This document shows, piece after piece, positions 52,427 to 62,206 of a stretch of 64,000 nt of DNA. The position numbers and the translations under genes are program-made. Below the pieces are notes generated by a model. It did not search any database. It saw nothing but the letters and a program-made list of their open reading frames with translations, and had not been told where the DNA came from. This DNA comes from Ruania alkalisoli (GTDB taxonomy: Bacteria > Actinomycetota > Actinomycetes > Actinomycetales > Beutenbergiaceae), in the NCBI RefSeq assembly GCF_014960965.1, contig NZ_CP063169.1, forward strand, positions 3,505,581-3,569,580, read 5' to 3'. The first letter of the stretch is position 1. Each line of letters opens with the position of its first letter.

Positions 52427-53370
52427 GCGCTGTCCTCTCCGCACTCGCCACCATGGCGGTCATCGCCTTCGCCGGCTGGGTGCTGGCCACCTTCCGGGTG
52501 CTCGGGGAGGGCGCCCAGCAGGTGCTCGCACGCCTGGTGTTCGCCCTCGCCACACCGTCTCTCCTGATCACCACCATCGGCGAAGCAGACCTGGCCCTGC
52601 TCCTCACCCGTACGGCCGCCACCACCTGGGTGAGCACACTGACCGTGGCGACGGCCGCCGTCGTGATCTTCGGCGTGCTGCTACGACGTGGCCGGGGGCA
52701 GACCACGGTGGCCAGCCTCGCCGCCAGCTACGTCAACGCCGGCAACATCGGCATCCCGGTGGCGATCTATGTGCTCGCCGACGCGCTCGCCGTGGTGCCC
52801 ACGATGCTCATGCAGCTGCTCGTGCTGGCCCCGGTCGCCTACGCGGTGCTGGACACGGCCGGGGCGAGCCGGCGCGAGCTGCTGTTACGCCCGCTCCGCA
52901 GTCCGCTGACGATCGGGGCGCTCATCGGCCTGACGCTGGCGGTGGTGCCGTGGACCCCGCCCGATGCGGTGCTGCAGCCGTTGCGACTGGTGGGGACGAC
53001 GGCCGCTCCGCTGGCACTGCTGACGCTCGGGATGTCCTTTGCGCCGAAACGACGCGGCGAGACACCCAGTTCCGAGCCAGCCACATCTGCCGATGCCAGG
53101 CCGCCCGGCCACTGGGTCGACGTGTCGATCGTGGCCGCGCTGCGCGCCGTGGTGCATCCCGCACTGACCTTTGCCGTGGCGCACGGTCTGGGAGTGGACG
53201 AGGAACACATGCTGGGCGTGGTGCTGATGGCCGCCCTCCCGACGGCGCAGAACGTGCTGGTCTACGCGCTGCAGTTCGACCGGGGGTTGCGGATCGCCCG
53301 CGACGCGCAGGTGATCACCACGGCACTGTCGGTGCCGCTGCTGGTGGGCGTGGTGGCGTTGTTGCACTGA
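52423..53370 (+). CDS. AEC family transporter (auxin efflux carrier fold)
   Basis: Membrane transporter of 315 residues with about ten hydrophobic segments. The conserved middle helix YVNAGNIGIPVAIYVLADAL and the C-terminal crossover region MAALPTAQNVLVYALQFDRG are characteristic of the AEC/MdcF (PF03547) family, which carries organic acids such as malonate or lactate, or auxin-like compounds. Its GTG start overlaps the LacI stop. Convergent with xylB. Confidence 0.87.
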   Translation: MSAVLSALATMAVIAFAGWVLATFRVLGEGAQQVLARLVFALATPSLLITTIGEADLALLLTRTAATTWVSTLTVATAAVVIFGVLLRRGRGQTTVASLAASYVNAGNIGIPVAIYVLADALAVVPTMLMQLLVLAPVAYAVLDTAGASRRELLLRPLRSPLTIGALIGLTLAVVPWTPPDAVLQPLRLVGTTAAPLALLTLGMSFAPKRRGETPSSEPATSADARPPGHWVDVSIVAALRAVVHPALTFAVAHGLGVDEEHMLGVVLMAALPTAQNVLVYALQFDRGLRIARDAQVITTALSVPLLVGVVALLH

Positions 53371-53397
53371 CGGCCGCGACGTCCAGCAGGCAACTGC

Positions 53398-54873
53398 TCA
53401 GGCGCCGAAGGTCATCTCCCGTGCCTGTGCGTACCGGTCGGTAAGGGAGGCGTCCCGCTCGGCGGGCACGTCGTACTCCTTCGCGCCGGCCAGGCCCCAC
53501 TCTGGCGGCTGATCGGCGCCGGAGAGCGCCCATGCGGCCTGGCGAGCGGCGCCGTCGGCGACGTACTCCCCCGGCTGCGGCACCGTCACCGGCACCCCGA
53601 GCACCGCGGGGGCGATCTGTCGCACCGCCGCCGACTGCGCGGCACCACCGATGAGAAGCACCCGTTCGACCGGCACGCCCTGCGCCTGCAGCGCACCCAG
53701 CCCGTCGGCCAGGGAGCACAACACCCCCTCGACGGCGGCCCTCGCCACGTGCGCGGGGGTCGTGTTCCCGAGCCGCACCCCGTGCAGGGCGCCGCTGGCA
53801 TCGGGCTTGTTCGGGGTGCGCTCACCTTCGAGGTAGGGCACGAACGTGAGTCCATCGGCGCCTGCGGGGGCAGAGAGAGCGAGTGCGGCGAACTCCTGGT
53901 GGTCCACGCTGAGGAGGCGGCCGACGGCGTCGAAGACGCGGCTGCCGTTGAGAGTGCAGGCCAGGGGCAGGTAGCGGCCGGTGGCGTCGGCGAAGCCTGC
54001 CACCAGACCTTCCGGGTCAGACACCGATGCGTCGCTGACTGCGCTCACCACGCCCGAGGTGCCGATCGAGATCGCGACGTCACCGGCCCCCATGCCGAGC
54101 CCGAGTGCGGCACCGGCGTTGTCCCCTGCCCCGGCCCCGAGTACGAAGGTGTCGGTGGTCCGTGCGACGGCGCCGGGAGCCACCACCTGGGGCACACCGA
54201 TCCGGCGACCGAAGGCACGCTCGAGCAGGTCGAACCGGTACTCGCCGCTGGCCGCGTCGAAGTAGCCGGTGCCGGAGGCGTCGGAGCGGTCAGTGGTCAG
54301 ACGCTCCAGTCCGTCCGCGCCGCTGCCGGGGCCGTCCCCGGCGAGCCGCCACGTGAGCCAGTCGTGAGGAAGTGCCACGGCGGCGACCTTGGCGGCGTTC
54401 TCGGGTTCGTGCTGGGCCAACCAGCGCAGCTTGGTGATGGTGAACGAGGCCACTGGCACGACGCCCACCTGCTCGGCCCAGGCACGCGCTCCCGCCTCGG
54501 CATCGCCCTCGCCGAGCTCGTCGATCAGGTCGAGGGCAGCCCCGGCGCTGCGGGTGTCGTTCCACAACAGCGCCGAGCGGACCACGTTCCCGTCGGCATC
54601 CAGGGCGACCATGCCGTGCTGCTGACCGCCCACGGCGACGGCAGCGACGTCGTCGAGACCACCGGCGGCGGAGACCGCCACCTGGAGGGCGTCCCACCAC
54701 GCCCCGGGGTCCACCTCGGTGCCGTCCGGGTGCGGCGCGGAGCCGAAGCGCTTCAGCGCCCCGGTCTCCGCGTCCCGGATGACCACCTTGCAGGACTGGG
54801 TCGAGGAGTCGATCCCTGCGACGAGCTGCCCCGCGAGAGAGCGAGGGGAGGATTGCGGTGTCGACGACGTCAT
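53398..54873 (-). CDS. xylB: Xylulokinase
   Basis: FGGY kinase of 491 residues, phosphorylating D-xylulose. It has the opening [32 protein letters not shown] (substrate site), [31 protein letters not shown] and [20 protein letters not shown]. It starts 9 bases downstream of the xylA stop on the minus strand, so the two form the standard xylose operon. Confidence 0.93.
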   Translation of the reverse strand: MTSSTPQSSPRSLAGQLVAGIDSSTQSCKVVIRDAETGALKRFGSAPHPDGTEVDPGAWWDALQVAVSAAGGLDDVAAVAVGGQQHGMVALDADGNVVRSALLWNDTRSAGAALDLIDELGEGDAEAGARAWAEQVGVVPVASFTITKLRWLAQHEPENAAKVAAVALPHDWLTWRLAGDGPGSGADGLERLTTDRSDASGTGYFDAASGEYRFDLLERAFGRRIGVPQVVAPGAVARTTDTFVLGAGAGDNAGAALGLGMGAGDVAISIGTSGVVSAVSDASVSDPEGLVAGFADATGRYLPLACTLNGSRVFDAVGRLLSVDHQEFAALALSAPAGADGLTFVPYLEGERTPNKPDASGALHGVRLGNTTPAHVARAAVEGVLCSLADGLGALQAQGVPVERVLLIGGAAQSAAVRQIAPAVLGVPVTVPQPGEYVADGAARQAAWALSGADQPPEWGLAGAKEYDVPAERDASLTDRYAQAREMTFGA

Positions 54874-54882
54874 CGGGCTAGT

Positions 54883-56064
54883 TCACCCGATCAGGTGGCG
54901 GATGGCCAACTGGTTGAGCCGGACGAAGCCGGCGTTGCGCTCACCGGAGGCGTCGGCGTCGAAGTCCTCGAAGGCGGAGCGGTCGGCCAGCAGGTCGGCC
55001 AGGCTCTCCCCCTCAGCCAGCGTCGGCTGGGAGAGCTCGAAGACGCCGGAGGCCTCCAGCGCTGCCTGCACCTCGGGGTCGGCACGGTAAGCCCTGGCCT
55101 TCTCCGCCAGCAGCAGGTAGGTCTCCATGTTGGCCCGGGCTGAATCCCAGACTCCCTCGAAGCCCTCAGTGCGGGAGGGCTTGTAGTCGAAGTGGCGCGG
55201 ACCGTCGTAGGTGGGGCCACCGCCGGGGAAGCCGTTCTCGATGAGGTCCACCGTGAAGAAGGCCGAGAGCAGGTCGCCGTGGCCGAAGACGAGGTCCTGG
55301 TCGTACTTGATGGAGCGCTGGCCGTTGAGGTCGATGTGGAAGAGCTTGCCGGCCCACAGCGCCTGGGCGATACCGTGCGTGTAGTTCAGCCCGGCCATCT
55401 GCTCGTGCCCGGTTTCGGGGTTGAGGCCAACGATGTCGCCGTGCTCGAGTTCGGCGATGAAGCCCAGTGCGTGGCCGACGGTCGGCAGCAGGATGTCCCC
55501 GCGGGGCTCATTCGGCTTCGGCTCGAGCGCGATCTTGAGGTCGTAGCCCTGGGACTTGATGTAGGCGGCGACGGTGTCCACACCCTCGCGGTAGCGGTCG
55601 AGGGCGGCGTTGACGTCCTTCGCGCCGTCGTACTCGCTTCCCTCACGGCCACCCCACATCACGAACGTGGTGGCGCCGAGCGAGGCGGCGAGGTCGACGT
55701 TGCGGATCACCTTGCGCAGGCCGAAGCGGCGTACAGAGCGGTCGTTCGCAGTGAAGCCGCCGTCCTTGAACACCGGGTGAGAGAACAGATTGGTCGTCAC
55801 CATCTCGATGGTCAGACCGGCGGCGTCAGCGGCCTTCTTGAAGTCGGCAAAGCCCTTCTCCCGGGTGGCGTCGTCAGCGCCGAAGGGCACGACGTCGTCG
55901 TCGTGGAACGTGACTCCCCAGGCACCGGCCTCGGCGAGATGGGGCAGGTATTCAGTGGGGTCCAGTGCCGGGCGGGTGGCCTGACCGAACTGGTCCTGGG
56001 CGGCCCAGCCGACGGTCCACAGACCGAAGGAGAACTTGTCGTCAGGGGTTGGCGTGCGCGCCAT
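54883..56064 (-). CDS. xylA: Xylose isomerase
   Basis: Metal-dependent isomerase converting D-xylose to D-xylulose, 393 residues, the usual length of the actinobacterial class I enzyme. It shows [17 protein letters not shown], the catalytic [23 protein letters not shown], the metal-site [28 protein letters not shown] and HIDLNGQ. The ATG at 56064 has GAGGAG upstream. It is transcribed from a promoter at 56123-56152 and is divergent from the ROK repressor gene. Confidence 0.96.
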   Translation of the reverse strand: MARTPTPDDKFSFGLWTVGWAAQDQFGQATRPALDPTEYLPHLAEAGAWGVTFHDDDVVPFGADDATREKGFADFKKAADAAGLTIEMVTTNLFSHPVFKDGGFTANDRSVRRFGLRKVIRNVDLAASLGATTFVMWGGREGSEYDGAKDVNAALDRYREGVDTVAAYIKSQGYDLKIALEPKPNEPRGDILLPTVGHALGFIAELEHGDIVGLNPETGHEQMAGLNYTHGIAQALWAGKLFHIDLNGQRSIKYDQDLVFGHGDLLSAFFTVDLIENGFPGGGPTYDGPRHFDYKPSRTEGFEGVWDSARANMETYLLLAEKARAYRADPEVQAALEASGVFELSQPTLAEGESLADLLADRSAFEDFDADASGERNAGFVRLNQLAIRHLIG

Positions 56065-56108
56065 GGCGGGCTCCTCGTCGCAGCAGGAAGGTGATGGCCT
56101 GTCGTTGT

Positions 56109-56152
56109 TTGTTGCGCTGCACAACTTATCGGCTTGTTTCGGCTAAGGTCAA
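56109..56152 (-). promoter_or_regulatory. xylA promoter with overlapping XylR-type operator
   Basis: On the minus strand a -35 TTGACC (56152-56147) and a -10 TAAGTT (56128-56123) are 18 bp apart, giving a start near 56116. The inverted repeat TTGT-N8-ACAA (56109-56124) covers the -10 and start point, a good repressor site. On the plus strand TAAGGT (56144-56149) may be the -10 of a leaderless xylR transcript. Confidence 0.6.
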
Positions 56153-56157
56153 CAGTC

Positions 56158-57372
56158 ATGGACGGATATCCCGACCGGCCGCGGCGCGCAGCGCGCCAGG
56201 AGAGCCTGCGAGAACACAACCTCGCGCTGGTGGCGCGGACCGTCCTGCTCGCCCCGGGACCGCCCTCGCGCGCCGATGTGGCGGCACGCACCGGGCTCAA
56301 CCGCGCCACCGTCTCCCGGCTCGTGGCGGAACTGGTTGCCGGTGGCCTGCTCAGTGAGGACGATCCGGTCGCCGCCGGCGCGGGGCGACCCGCCACTCCC
56401 CTGCGCCCGGCCGCTGGAACGGTCGCCGGCCTCGGGCTGGAGATCAACATCGACTTCGTGGGTGCGCGGCTGATCGATCTCGCCGGAGGGGTGGTCGCCG
56501 AACGAATCACCCCCGGCCACTTCCGCGACACCGATCCGGACGAGATCCTGGGCCTCGCTGCTCACCTGGGCCAGCAGACCCTCGACTCCGCACCGGACGT
56601 ACCGACCGCAGGCACGGCGCTGGCCCTGCCCGGACTGGTACGTGAGAACCGGTTGCTGACCGCGCCCAACCTCGACTGGCACGACCTCGACCCGGCGGAT
56701 GTGCTCACCCGGGCCGCGCCGGGACTGGGGCCGGTCACGCTGGACAACGAAGCGCGGTTGGCCGCGCTCGCCGAGCTCGCGGCCGATCCGGCCGCCTCGT
56801 TCCTGTACGTCTCGGGAGAGGTGGGGATCGGTGCGGCGATCGTCCGCGATGGCGAGATCGTCACGGGGGTGCACGGTTTCGGGGCAGAGCTCGGCCACCT
56901 CATGGTCGATCCGGGCGGGCACCGATGCCGCTGCGGCGCCACCGGATGCCTGGAGACAGTGGCCGGTACGGATGCGCTTCTCGCAGCAGCCGGGCTACCG
57001 GGCGCGAGCATGGCAGAGCTCGCCGAACGGCTGGTGACCGGCGAGGCTCAGGCGAGGGCCGCCGTCGAGCGTGCCGCGATAGCCCTGGGGCAAGCTCTGG
57101 CGGCGTTCGTGAACCTCGTGGACGTGCCCACGATCGTGCTCGGAAACACTCTCGCCCAGCTCACCGAGGCCCTCCGACCCGGGATCGAGAACGAACTCAG
57201 GGCTCGGGTACTGGCGGCGCGATGGGCCCCACCGCAGCTACGGAGGGCGGCACCCTTGACTCACCCGGCCCTGACCGGTGCCGCCCGGGCGGCGCTCGCG
57301 CCGGTGGTCGAGGACCCAAGTGCGTGGCTCTCGCGGGCAAGTGGATTCCAGCACGCCGAGTCGACAGACTGA
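56158..57372 (+). CDS. xylR: ROK family regulator, XylR-like repressor
   Basis: Repressor of 404 residues: an N-terminal winged HTH ([20 protein letters not shown] at about 40-60) and a ROK kinase-like domain with GVGIGAAIV-type glycine motif (here [20 protein letters not shown]) and the zinc motif [10 protein letters not shown]. Divergence from xylA-xylB and the operator on the xylA promoter support a role as xylose repressor. TAAGGT lies 8 bases before the ATG, so its mRNA may be leaderless. Confidence 0.88.
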   Translation: MDGYPDRPRRAARQESLREHNLALVARTVLLAPGPPSRADVAARTGLNRATVSRLVAELVAGGLLSEDDPVAAGAGRPATPLRPAAGTVAGLGLEINIDFVGARLIDLAGGVVAERITPGHFRDTDPDEILGLAAHLGQQTLDSAPDVPTAGTALALPGLVRENRLLTAPNLDWHDLDPADVLTRAAPGLGPVTLDNEARLAALAELAADPAASFLYVSGEVGIGAAIVRDGEIVTGVHGFGAELGHLMVDPGGHRCRCGATGCLETVAGTDALLAAAGLPGASMAELAERLVTGEAQARAAVERAAIALGQALAAFVNLVDVPTIVLGNTLAQLTEALRPGIENELRARVLAARWAPPQLRRAAPLTHPALTGAARAALAPVVEDPSAWLSRASGFQHAESTD

Positions 57373-57376
57373 CACC

Positions 57377-58459
57377 ATGGCACGCACCGACTCACGTTCC
57401 GACCGCGCCTGGTGCGACGAGGCGATCCGCAAGGTGCAGGCGGACGCGCAGCGATCGGCCGACACCCACCTGCACCAGCTCCAACTCCCGCAGGACTGGG
57501 GCATCGACGTCTACCTCAAGGACGAGTCGGTCCATCCCACCGGCAGCCTGAAGCACCGGCTCGCCCGGTCGCTGTTCCTCTATGCGCTCGCGAACGGCTG
57601 GCTGAGCGAGCACACCACGGTGATCGAGGCGACGAGCGGGAACACGGCCGTCTCCGAGGCCTACTTCGCGCGCATGCTCGGCCTCGACTACATCGCGGTG
57701 ATGCCACGCTCCACCTCCCAGACCAAGATCGAGCGGATCGAGGCCTACGGCGGCCGGTGCCACTTCGTCGACGCTGCACCCGACATCTACGCCGAGGCCG
57801 AACGACTCGCCGAAGAGAGCGGCGGGTGCTACCTGGACCAGTTCACCTACGCCGAGCGCGCCACCGACTGGCGCGGCAACAACAACATCGCCGAGTCGAT
57901 CTTCGAACAGATGAGCGCCGAACGGCACCCGGTGCCCACCTGGGTGGTGGCGGCCGCGGGAACAGGTGGGACGTCGTCAACGATCGGGCGCTACCTGCGC
58001 TACCGCCGCTTTCCCACCCGGCTGGCTGTCGTGGACCCAGAGAACTCCGCCTACTACCCGGGATGGTGCGACCGAGTCTCGGACTACACCACTGGGATGC
58101 CGTCCCGGATCGAGGGCATCGGCCGGCCCCGGATTGAAGCCAGCTTCGTCCCGTCGGTGATCGACCACATGATCCCCGTGCCGGATGGTGCCAGCGTGGC
58201 CGCCATGCACCACCTGGACGAGGCGTTCCGGCGCCGCGCGGGCGCCTCCACCGGCACCTGCCTGTGGGGCGTGTGGACCCTGGTGGAGCAGATGCGCGAC
58301 TCCGGAGAGACGGGCAGCATCGTCAGCCTCATCTGCGACTCCGGTGACCTGTACGGCTCCACCTACTACGACGACGCCTGGCTCGCCGGTCAAGGAATCG
58401 ACCCCGCCCCCTACCGCGAGCGCCTGGAACGCTTCTTCGCCGGGGGAGCGCTGGGCTGA
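57377..58459 (+). CDS. PLP-dependent cysteine desulfhydrase/synthase family protein (Cds1-like)
   Basis: Fold-type II PLP enzyme of 360 residues. The PLP lysine lies in [12 protein letters not shown], the substrate loop is [15 protein letters not shown], and the phosphate-binding glycine loop is [15 protein letters not shown]. It resembles the actinobacterial Cds1 group, which degrades L-cysteine to pyruvate, sulfide and ammonia, rather than CysK. It starts 4 bases after xylR but has no functional link to xylose that I can see. Confidence 0.83.
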   Translation: MARTDSRSDRAWCDEAIRKVQADAQRSADTHLHQLQLPQDWGIDVYLKDESVHPTGSLKHRLARSLFLYALANGWLSEHTTVIEATSGNTAVSEAYFARMLGLDYIAVMPRSTSQTKIERIEAYGGRCHFVDAAPDIYAEAERLAEESGGCYLDQFTYAERATDWRGNNNIAESIFEQMSAERHPVPTWVVAAAGTGGTSSTIGRYLRYRRFPTRLAVVDPENSAYYPGWCDRVSDYTTGMPSRIEGIGRPRIEASFVPSVIDHMIPVPDGASVAAMHHLDEAFRRRAGASTGTCLWGVWTLVEQMRDSGETGSIVSLICDSGDLYGSTYYDDAWLAGQGIDPAPYRERLERFFAGGALG

Positions 58460-58622
58460 GGCCGCGTAGCACGTCCCTCAGGTGAGGGCAGGAGTACGTG
58501 CGGCGACGGCGCCTCACCGATGCGAGCGCGCGATGAACCGAGACGACGGCAGAGGGCACGACCGTGCCACATCTGGCACAGAGGCGCTGTGGGCCGTCGG
58601 TTGTGTACAGCCCTGACAGCGT

Positions 58623-58637
58623 GAGAGCGCTTACCAT
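58623..58637 (+). promoter_or_regulatory. Candidate LacI operator overlapping a -10 element
   Basis: GAGAGCGCTTAC (58623-58634) has the central AGCGCT palindrome typical of LacI-family sites. TACCAT at 58632-58637 can serve as a -10, 6 bases before the ATG at 58644, implying a leaderless, autoregulated transcript. Confidence 0.45.
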
Positions 58638-58643
58638 GTGCCC

Positions 58644-59684
58644 ATGGCCTCCGTGACCCTCAGCGATGTGGCCCGCGAGGCGGGCGTCTCCTTGGCGACG
58701 GCGTCACGCGCCATCAACGGCAGCGCCAACCGGACCGTGCGCCCCGACCTGCAGCAACGCGTGCTCGCCGCGGCAGCCCGGCTCGGGTACTCCCCCGATG
58801 CCAACGCCCAGGCGATGGCGCGCGGTCGCACGTCCACCTTGGGCTTGATCGTCCACGACATCGCCGACCCGTACTTCTCCTCCATCGCCGCGGGGGTCAC
58901 GACGGCGACGGAGGCCGCTGGGCTGATGGTCACGCTCGCCAGCACCGGGCATCGTCCGGAGAAGGAGCTGGCGTTCATCGACTTGCTGCAGAGCCAGCGG
59001 GCGCGCGCCATCGTCATCGCCGGTGGCCGCCAGGACGCCGAGGAGGCCAATGAGCGCCTACGAGCCGCCCTCGCCACCTACCGCTCTCGCGGCGGCACCG
59101 TGGCCGTGATCGGTCAGCCGATCCTGGACGTGCACACGGTCGCGATCGACAACGTCGGTGGGGCGGCCGAGCTGGCACGCGCGCTGCACGGGCGCGGCTA
59201 CCGGCAGTTCGCGGTCCTCACCGGGCCCGCACCGCACCTGACTGCCCGCGAGCGCACCGAAGGATTCACGACGGCGTTGGCCGGCCTCGGCGTGGAGGTA
59301 CCCGCCGATCGCGTGGTCGCCTCCGAATTCACCCGCGACGGCGGCTATGAGGCCATGACCGAGCTGATCTCTCGGCAGGCCGATCATCGGCGCCGGGACG
59401 GTCTCGGCTCTCTTGCCGTCTTCGCTGTCAACGACGTGATGGCGATGGGAGCGATGGCCGCCACCCGGGATGCCGGCATGCGGGTGGGTGAGGACGTCGG
59501 GATCGCCGGCTTCGACGACATCGTCACTCTGCGGGACGTCACGCCCGGGCTGAGCACGGTGGCGGTCCCGCTCGTGGATGCGGGCGTGCGTGCCACCCGG
59601 ATGGCGCTGGACTCTGACGGTGACGCTGTCGTGGAGCAGTTGGACACCGTAGTGGTGCTGCGGGACTCGACCCCAGGGCCCTGA
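58644..59684 (+). CDS. LacI family transcriptional regulator
   Basis: Repressor of 346 residues: HTH and hinge (TLSDVAREAGVSLATASRAI, YSPDANAQAMARGRTSTLGL) and an effector domain (DIADPYFSSIAAGVTTATEA, AGFDDIVTLRDVTPGLSTVA). The ATG at 58644 is preferred to the GTG at 58638 because of the HTH spacing and the -10 position. No adjacent transporter or enzyme indicates its ligand; the upstream Cds1-like gene is co-directional, 184 bases away. Confidence 0.88.
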   Translation: MASVTLSDVAREAGVSLATASRAINGSANRTVRPDLQQRVLAAAARLGYSPDANAQAMARGRTSTLGLIVHDIADPYFSSIAAGVTTATEAAGLMVTLASTGHRPEKELAFIDLLQSQRARAIVIAGGRQDAEEANERLRAALATYRSRGGTVAVIGQPILDVHTVAIDNVGGAAELARALHGRGYRQFAVLTGPAPHLTARERTEGFTTALAGLGVEVPADRVVASEFTRDGGYEAMTELISRQADHRRRDGLGSLAVFAVNDVMAMGAMAATRDAGMRVGEDVGIAGFDDIVTLRDVTPGLSTVAVPLVDAGVRATRMALDSDGDAVVEQLDTVVVLRDSTPGP

Positions 59685-59722
59685 CTGACCGCAGCACCAC
59701 CACGGAAGAGACGTGCTCAGGG

Positions 59723-60553
59723 TCAGCCGATGAACTGGCTCAGCCAGGCCAGATCGTCCGGCTGGTCGATCCGGTAGGAGCCGCCGATACCGGTGCAGGT
59801 GGAGTTCACCCCGTAGGAAGTCACTCCGGCGACGACGTTGGAGTCCTCGATGAAGGTGGGCCCGCCGGAATCACCGGAGCAGGTGCCGCCGGTGTTGGCG
59901 TTGTTGGTGAGCGTCACGGAGTTGCCCGCGCCCTGCTCGCCGAACATCCGGTCATCCCGGATGAGGTCCACGGTGGCCTGCAGCTTGATCCATTCGGCCT
60001 CGGTGAGCTGGGCAGTTCCGTTGTCCGGGAGGCTGCGCTGAAGGCCGTAGCCGACCACGTCGAAGGAGTCACGGTCCTTCTTCTTGGTGGCGAGCTGGTC
60101 GTCCCAGTACCCCTGCTCGGGCAGTTGACCGTAGGAGTCGAAGGCGACCGGTTCGTCGAGTTCGACCACGCCGACGTCGTGCAGGTAGAACGCGGCGTCG
60201 TCGTACTCCGGGTGGGAGTAGGGGGTGCCGGTGGCGTCGGCCGCGTCGAGGTCGAAGATGTCCGGTCGTTCGTCCCCCTGGAGGTCGTCGGCGAACCAGA
60301 TCGCTACGGCATCGGCGCCGAAGGTGCAGTGGCCGGCGGTGAGGTAGGTGTCGGGGTCCATCATCGTGCCGGAACAGCGCCAGGATGGCTGCAGGACTCC
60401 TGACTCATCCTCCACGTAGGCAATCATGAGACCGACGTTGGGGTGCTCACCGGCGTCGTCCTCGCCGTAGCGGATGGCGCTGGCCGGTGCCGCGGTGGCG
60501 GCGATGACTGCCAGGCCGATCGCGCCGGCGGCGAGTGTGCGGATGCGCGTCAT
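59723..60553 (-). CDS. Secreted trypsin-like serine protease
   Basis: Chymotrypsin-fold (S1) protease of 276 residues with a signal peptide (MTRIRTLAAGAIGLAVIAAT, cleavage near ASAIR). The catalytic triad is visible: His in YLTAGHCTF, Asp in YLHDVGVVEL, Ser in CSGDSGGPTF. There is little or no pro-region between the signal and IRYGED, so activation may not need processing. The ATG at 60553 follows GAGAGGAATCACGCA on the minus strand. A secreted-inhibitor gene lies on the other side of a 307-bp gap. Confidence 0.9.
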   Translation of the reverse strand: MTRIRTLAAGAIGLAVIAATAAPASAIRYGEDDAGEHPNVGLMIAYVEDESGVLQPSWRCSGTMMDPDTYLTAGHCTFGADAVAIWFADDLQGDERPDIFDLDAADATGTPYSHPEYDDAAFYLHDVGVVELDEPVAFDSYGQLPEQGYWDDQLATKKKDRDSFDVVGYGLQRSLPDNGTAQLTEAEWIKLQATVDLIRDDRMFGEQGAGNSVTLTNNANTGGTCSGDSGGPTFIEDSNVVAGVTSYGVNSTCTGIGGSYRIDQPDDLAWLSQFIG

Positions 60554-60860
60554 TGCGTGATTCCTCTCGTATGGGCAAAGCGGTGTGGGAACAGTACGAC
60601 ACGGCGGGCCCGTCGGCTCGACGAACGGAGAAGCTCCTTCACCACAGTGACCACTTCTCGGCACCGATGAGTCGGGAGCACGCGCCGGACTCCTGCGCCT
60701 GCTGCGTGAACGCCTTGGCGAGGCAACACACCAGGAGGTCACGGTTTGATAACACCCACGACGCGGCACCCGCCACCGACCAGATGCGTGATAGGAATGA
60801 ACTACCAAAGTCTCCCGTAGACAGAGGGGGGGGGCGATGACATTGGAGGGGGAATTCTTG
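60554..60860. other. Divergent intergenic region with a nine-G tract
   Basis: The gap between the trypsin-like gene and the I36-type gene contains no ORF I can support. Its main feature is an uninterrupted run of nine G at 60826-60834, just before an ATG at 60837 and upstream of the preferred start at 60861. Nothing resembling a riboswitch or operator was found in the rest. Confidence 0.6.
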
Positions 60861-61280
60861 ATGAGTTCTCGAATTGCACGCGCAGCAGGTTCAGTCCCCA
60901 TCGCTGGTGGCCTTATCGTCGGCATGGCTGCCGCGCCGGCTGCTGCTGGAACAGGATGCGCAAGCGGATACGTCTGCTACTTCGACGACCACTTCAACTC
61001 CACGCTTCGCGAACAAGCGGATGGCGGCGACAACTGGAGTTTCGAGGGCGAGAACTGGCGTCGCTACAACTCCGATGGCACGTGGTACGGACTCCCTGGA
61101 ACGAACGTCGACAACTCGATCGAGGCCGCCAACATCCAGTGGAACATCGACGATGCCTACTTCTTTACCGCAAACGGCTACGCTGGCTCTGTCGTCGAAC
61201 GCTACCTGGTTGGCGACAGAGGTTTCCGGAACTGGTATGGCAACGATCGGAACGTTGCCTCCTCCCTCGAGGCCAGGTGA
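60861..61280 (+). CDS. Secreted peptidase-inhibitor-like protein (I36 family)
   Basis: Exported protein of 139 residues with a signal peptide ending near PAAAGTG. The mature part starts CASGYVCYFDDHFNSTLREQ, the conserved two-cysteine opening of peptidase inhibitor family I36 (Streptomyces metalloprotease inhibitor type), and is rich in Asn, Trp and Tyr. GGAGGGGG lies before the ATG at 60861; an upstream ATG at 60837 would place the signal 8 residues in. Its stop overlaps the next gene (GTGA). Divergent from the trypsin-like gene. Confidence 0.72.
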   Translation: MSSRIARAAGSVPIAGGLIVGMAAAPAAAGTGCASGYVCYFDDHFNSTLREQADGGDNWSFEGENWRRYNSDGTWYGLPGTNVDNSIEAANIQWNIDDAYFFTANGYAGSVVERYLVGDRGFRNWYGNDRNVASSLEAR

Positions 61281-62206
61281 CCTCAGCGAAGAGTAGCGCA
61301 CGATCAGGGCTGGCTCCACGGCAGCGAGCGCGCTCGTTCGCGCTCGCTGCCGGATTGATCCTCGGAGTCGTCGCATGCTCAGACCCGGTGGAACCTCTCG
61401 ACGAGTCGGACCTGGACGAGTCGAGCAACTTCGCCGGCGCGTACGCCACGCCGCTTGAGCCCGTCACCAACCCGGATCCGGTTCGCTACGACGCGATGCA
61501 GCAATCCATCGTCACCGCCGTCAATGCCTGTATGGCCGAGCAGGGCTTTCCCGAGTACCGGCACGAGGCGCGGGAGGCTGCGGAGATGCGGATTTATGGG
61601 GTTACTGACCCAACGGTGGCGCAGGTATGGGGGTATCAACACGAGGGCGGGATCTCCGATGAGGCGCTCGACGATGACGAACCTCCACCCCCGCAAAATT
61701 CCGCACCTATCGAGGACGAGATTGTCGCATTGATTGGCACGGAGCAATCATCGACTGAGGAAGTGCGCTCGGACGATGGCACGGTCACCTTCCGCTACGA
61801 CCCAGATTCTTGTTTGTATCCGTCTACCTTGGACGTCTTTCCTGATTTCTTCACCATGCACAATCTGCAAGAACAGGCATTCGAGATTCAAGGGCGGGCA
61901 TCGATCGAGGTTCTCGAAAGTGACGAGTTCGCTGACGCATTCGCCGAATGGGACCAGTGCGTCGTGGATGCTGGCGGGACGGCTGCAGCTTCGCCTAGTG
62001 ACGCCATATCGCGCGAAGGCGCAACCGCCGAGTTGTCTGAGGAACAAATCGAATCGGCCGTTCGTGACGCCACCTGTAAGCAAGAGACAGGGTTTCTGCG
62101 AGAGTGGTCCTTCCTCCAGGCCCAGGAGGAGCACGAGCGCCTCGCGGAGCACCCGGGCCTCGTGACCGAGTACCTGGAGCTGCTGGATGCGGCCGCCAGC
62201 ACGTAG
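61277..62206 (+). CDS. Lipoprotein of unknown function (paralogue A)
   Basis: Not recognised. It has 309 residues from the GTG at 61277, with a lipobox ILGVVACSD near residue 30. The mature protein is acidic, with scattered conserved cysteines (ACMAEQGFPEY, RYDPDSCLYPST, EWDQCVVDAGG, ATCKQETG). The same order is found in the next gene (RCMEARGVDY, TYDPDSCLSSGT, EWSECMAARGH, AECKEVTQ), so the two are tandem paralogues. It is coupled to the I36-type gene by overlap and extends 20 bases into the next. Confidence 0.7.
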   Translation: MTSAKSSARSGLAPRQRARSFALAAGLILGVVACSDPVEPLDESDLDESSNFAGAYATPLEPVTNPDPVRYDAMQQSIVTAVNACMAEQGFPEYRHEAREAAEMRIYGVTDPTVAQVWGYQHEGGISDEALDDDEPPPPQNSAPIEDEIVALIGTEQSSTEEVRSDDGTVTFRYDPDSCLYPSTLDVFPDFFTMHNLQEQAFEIQGRASIEVLESDEFADAFAEWDQCVVDAGGTAAASPSDAISREGATAELSEEQIESAVRDATCKQETGFLREWSFLQAQEEHERLAEHPGLVTEYLELLDAAAST

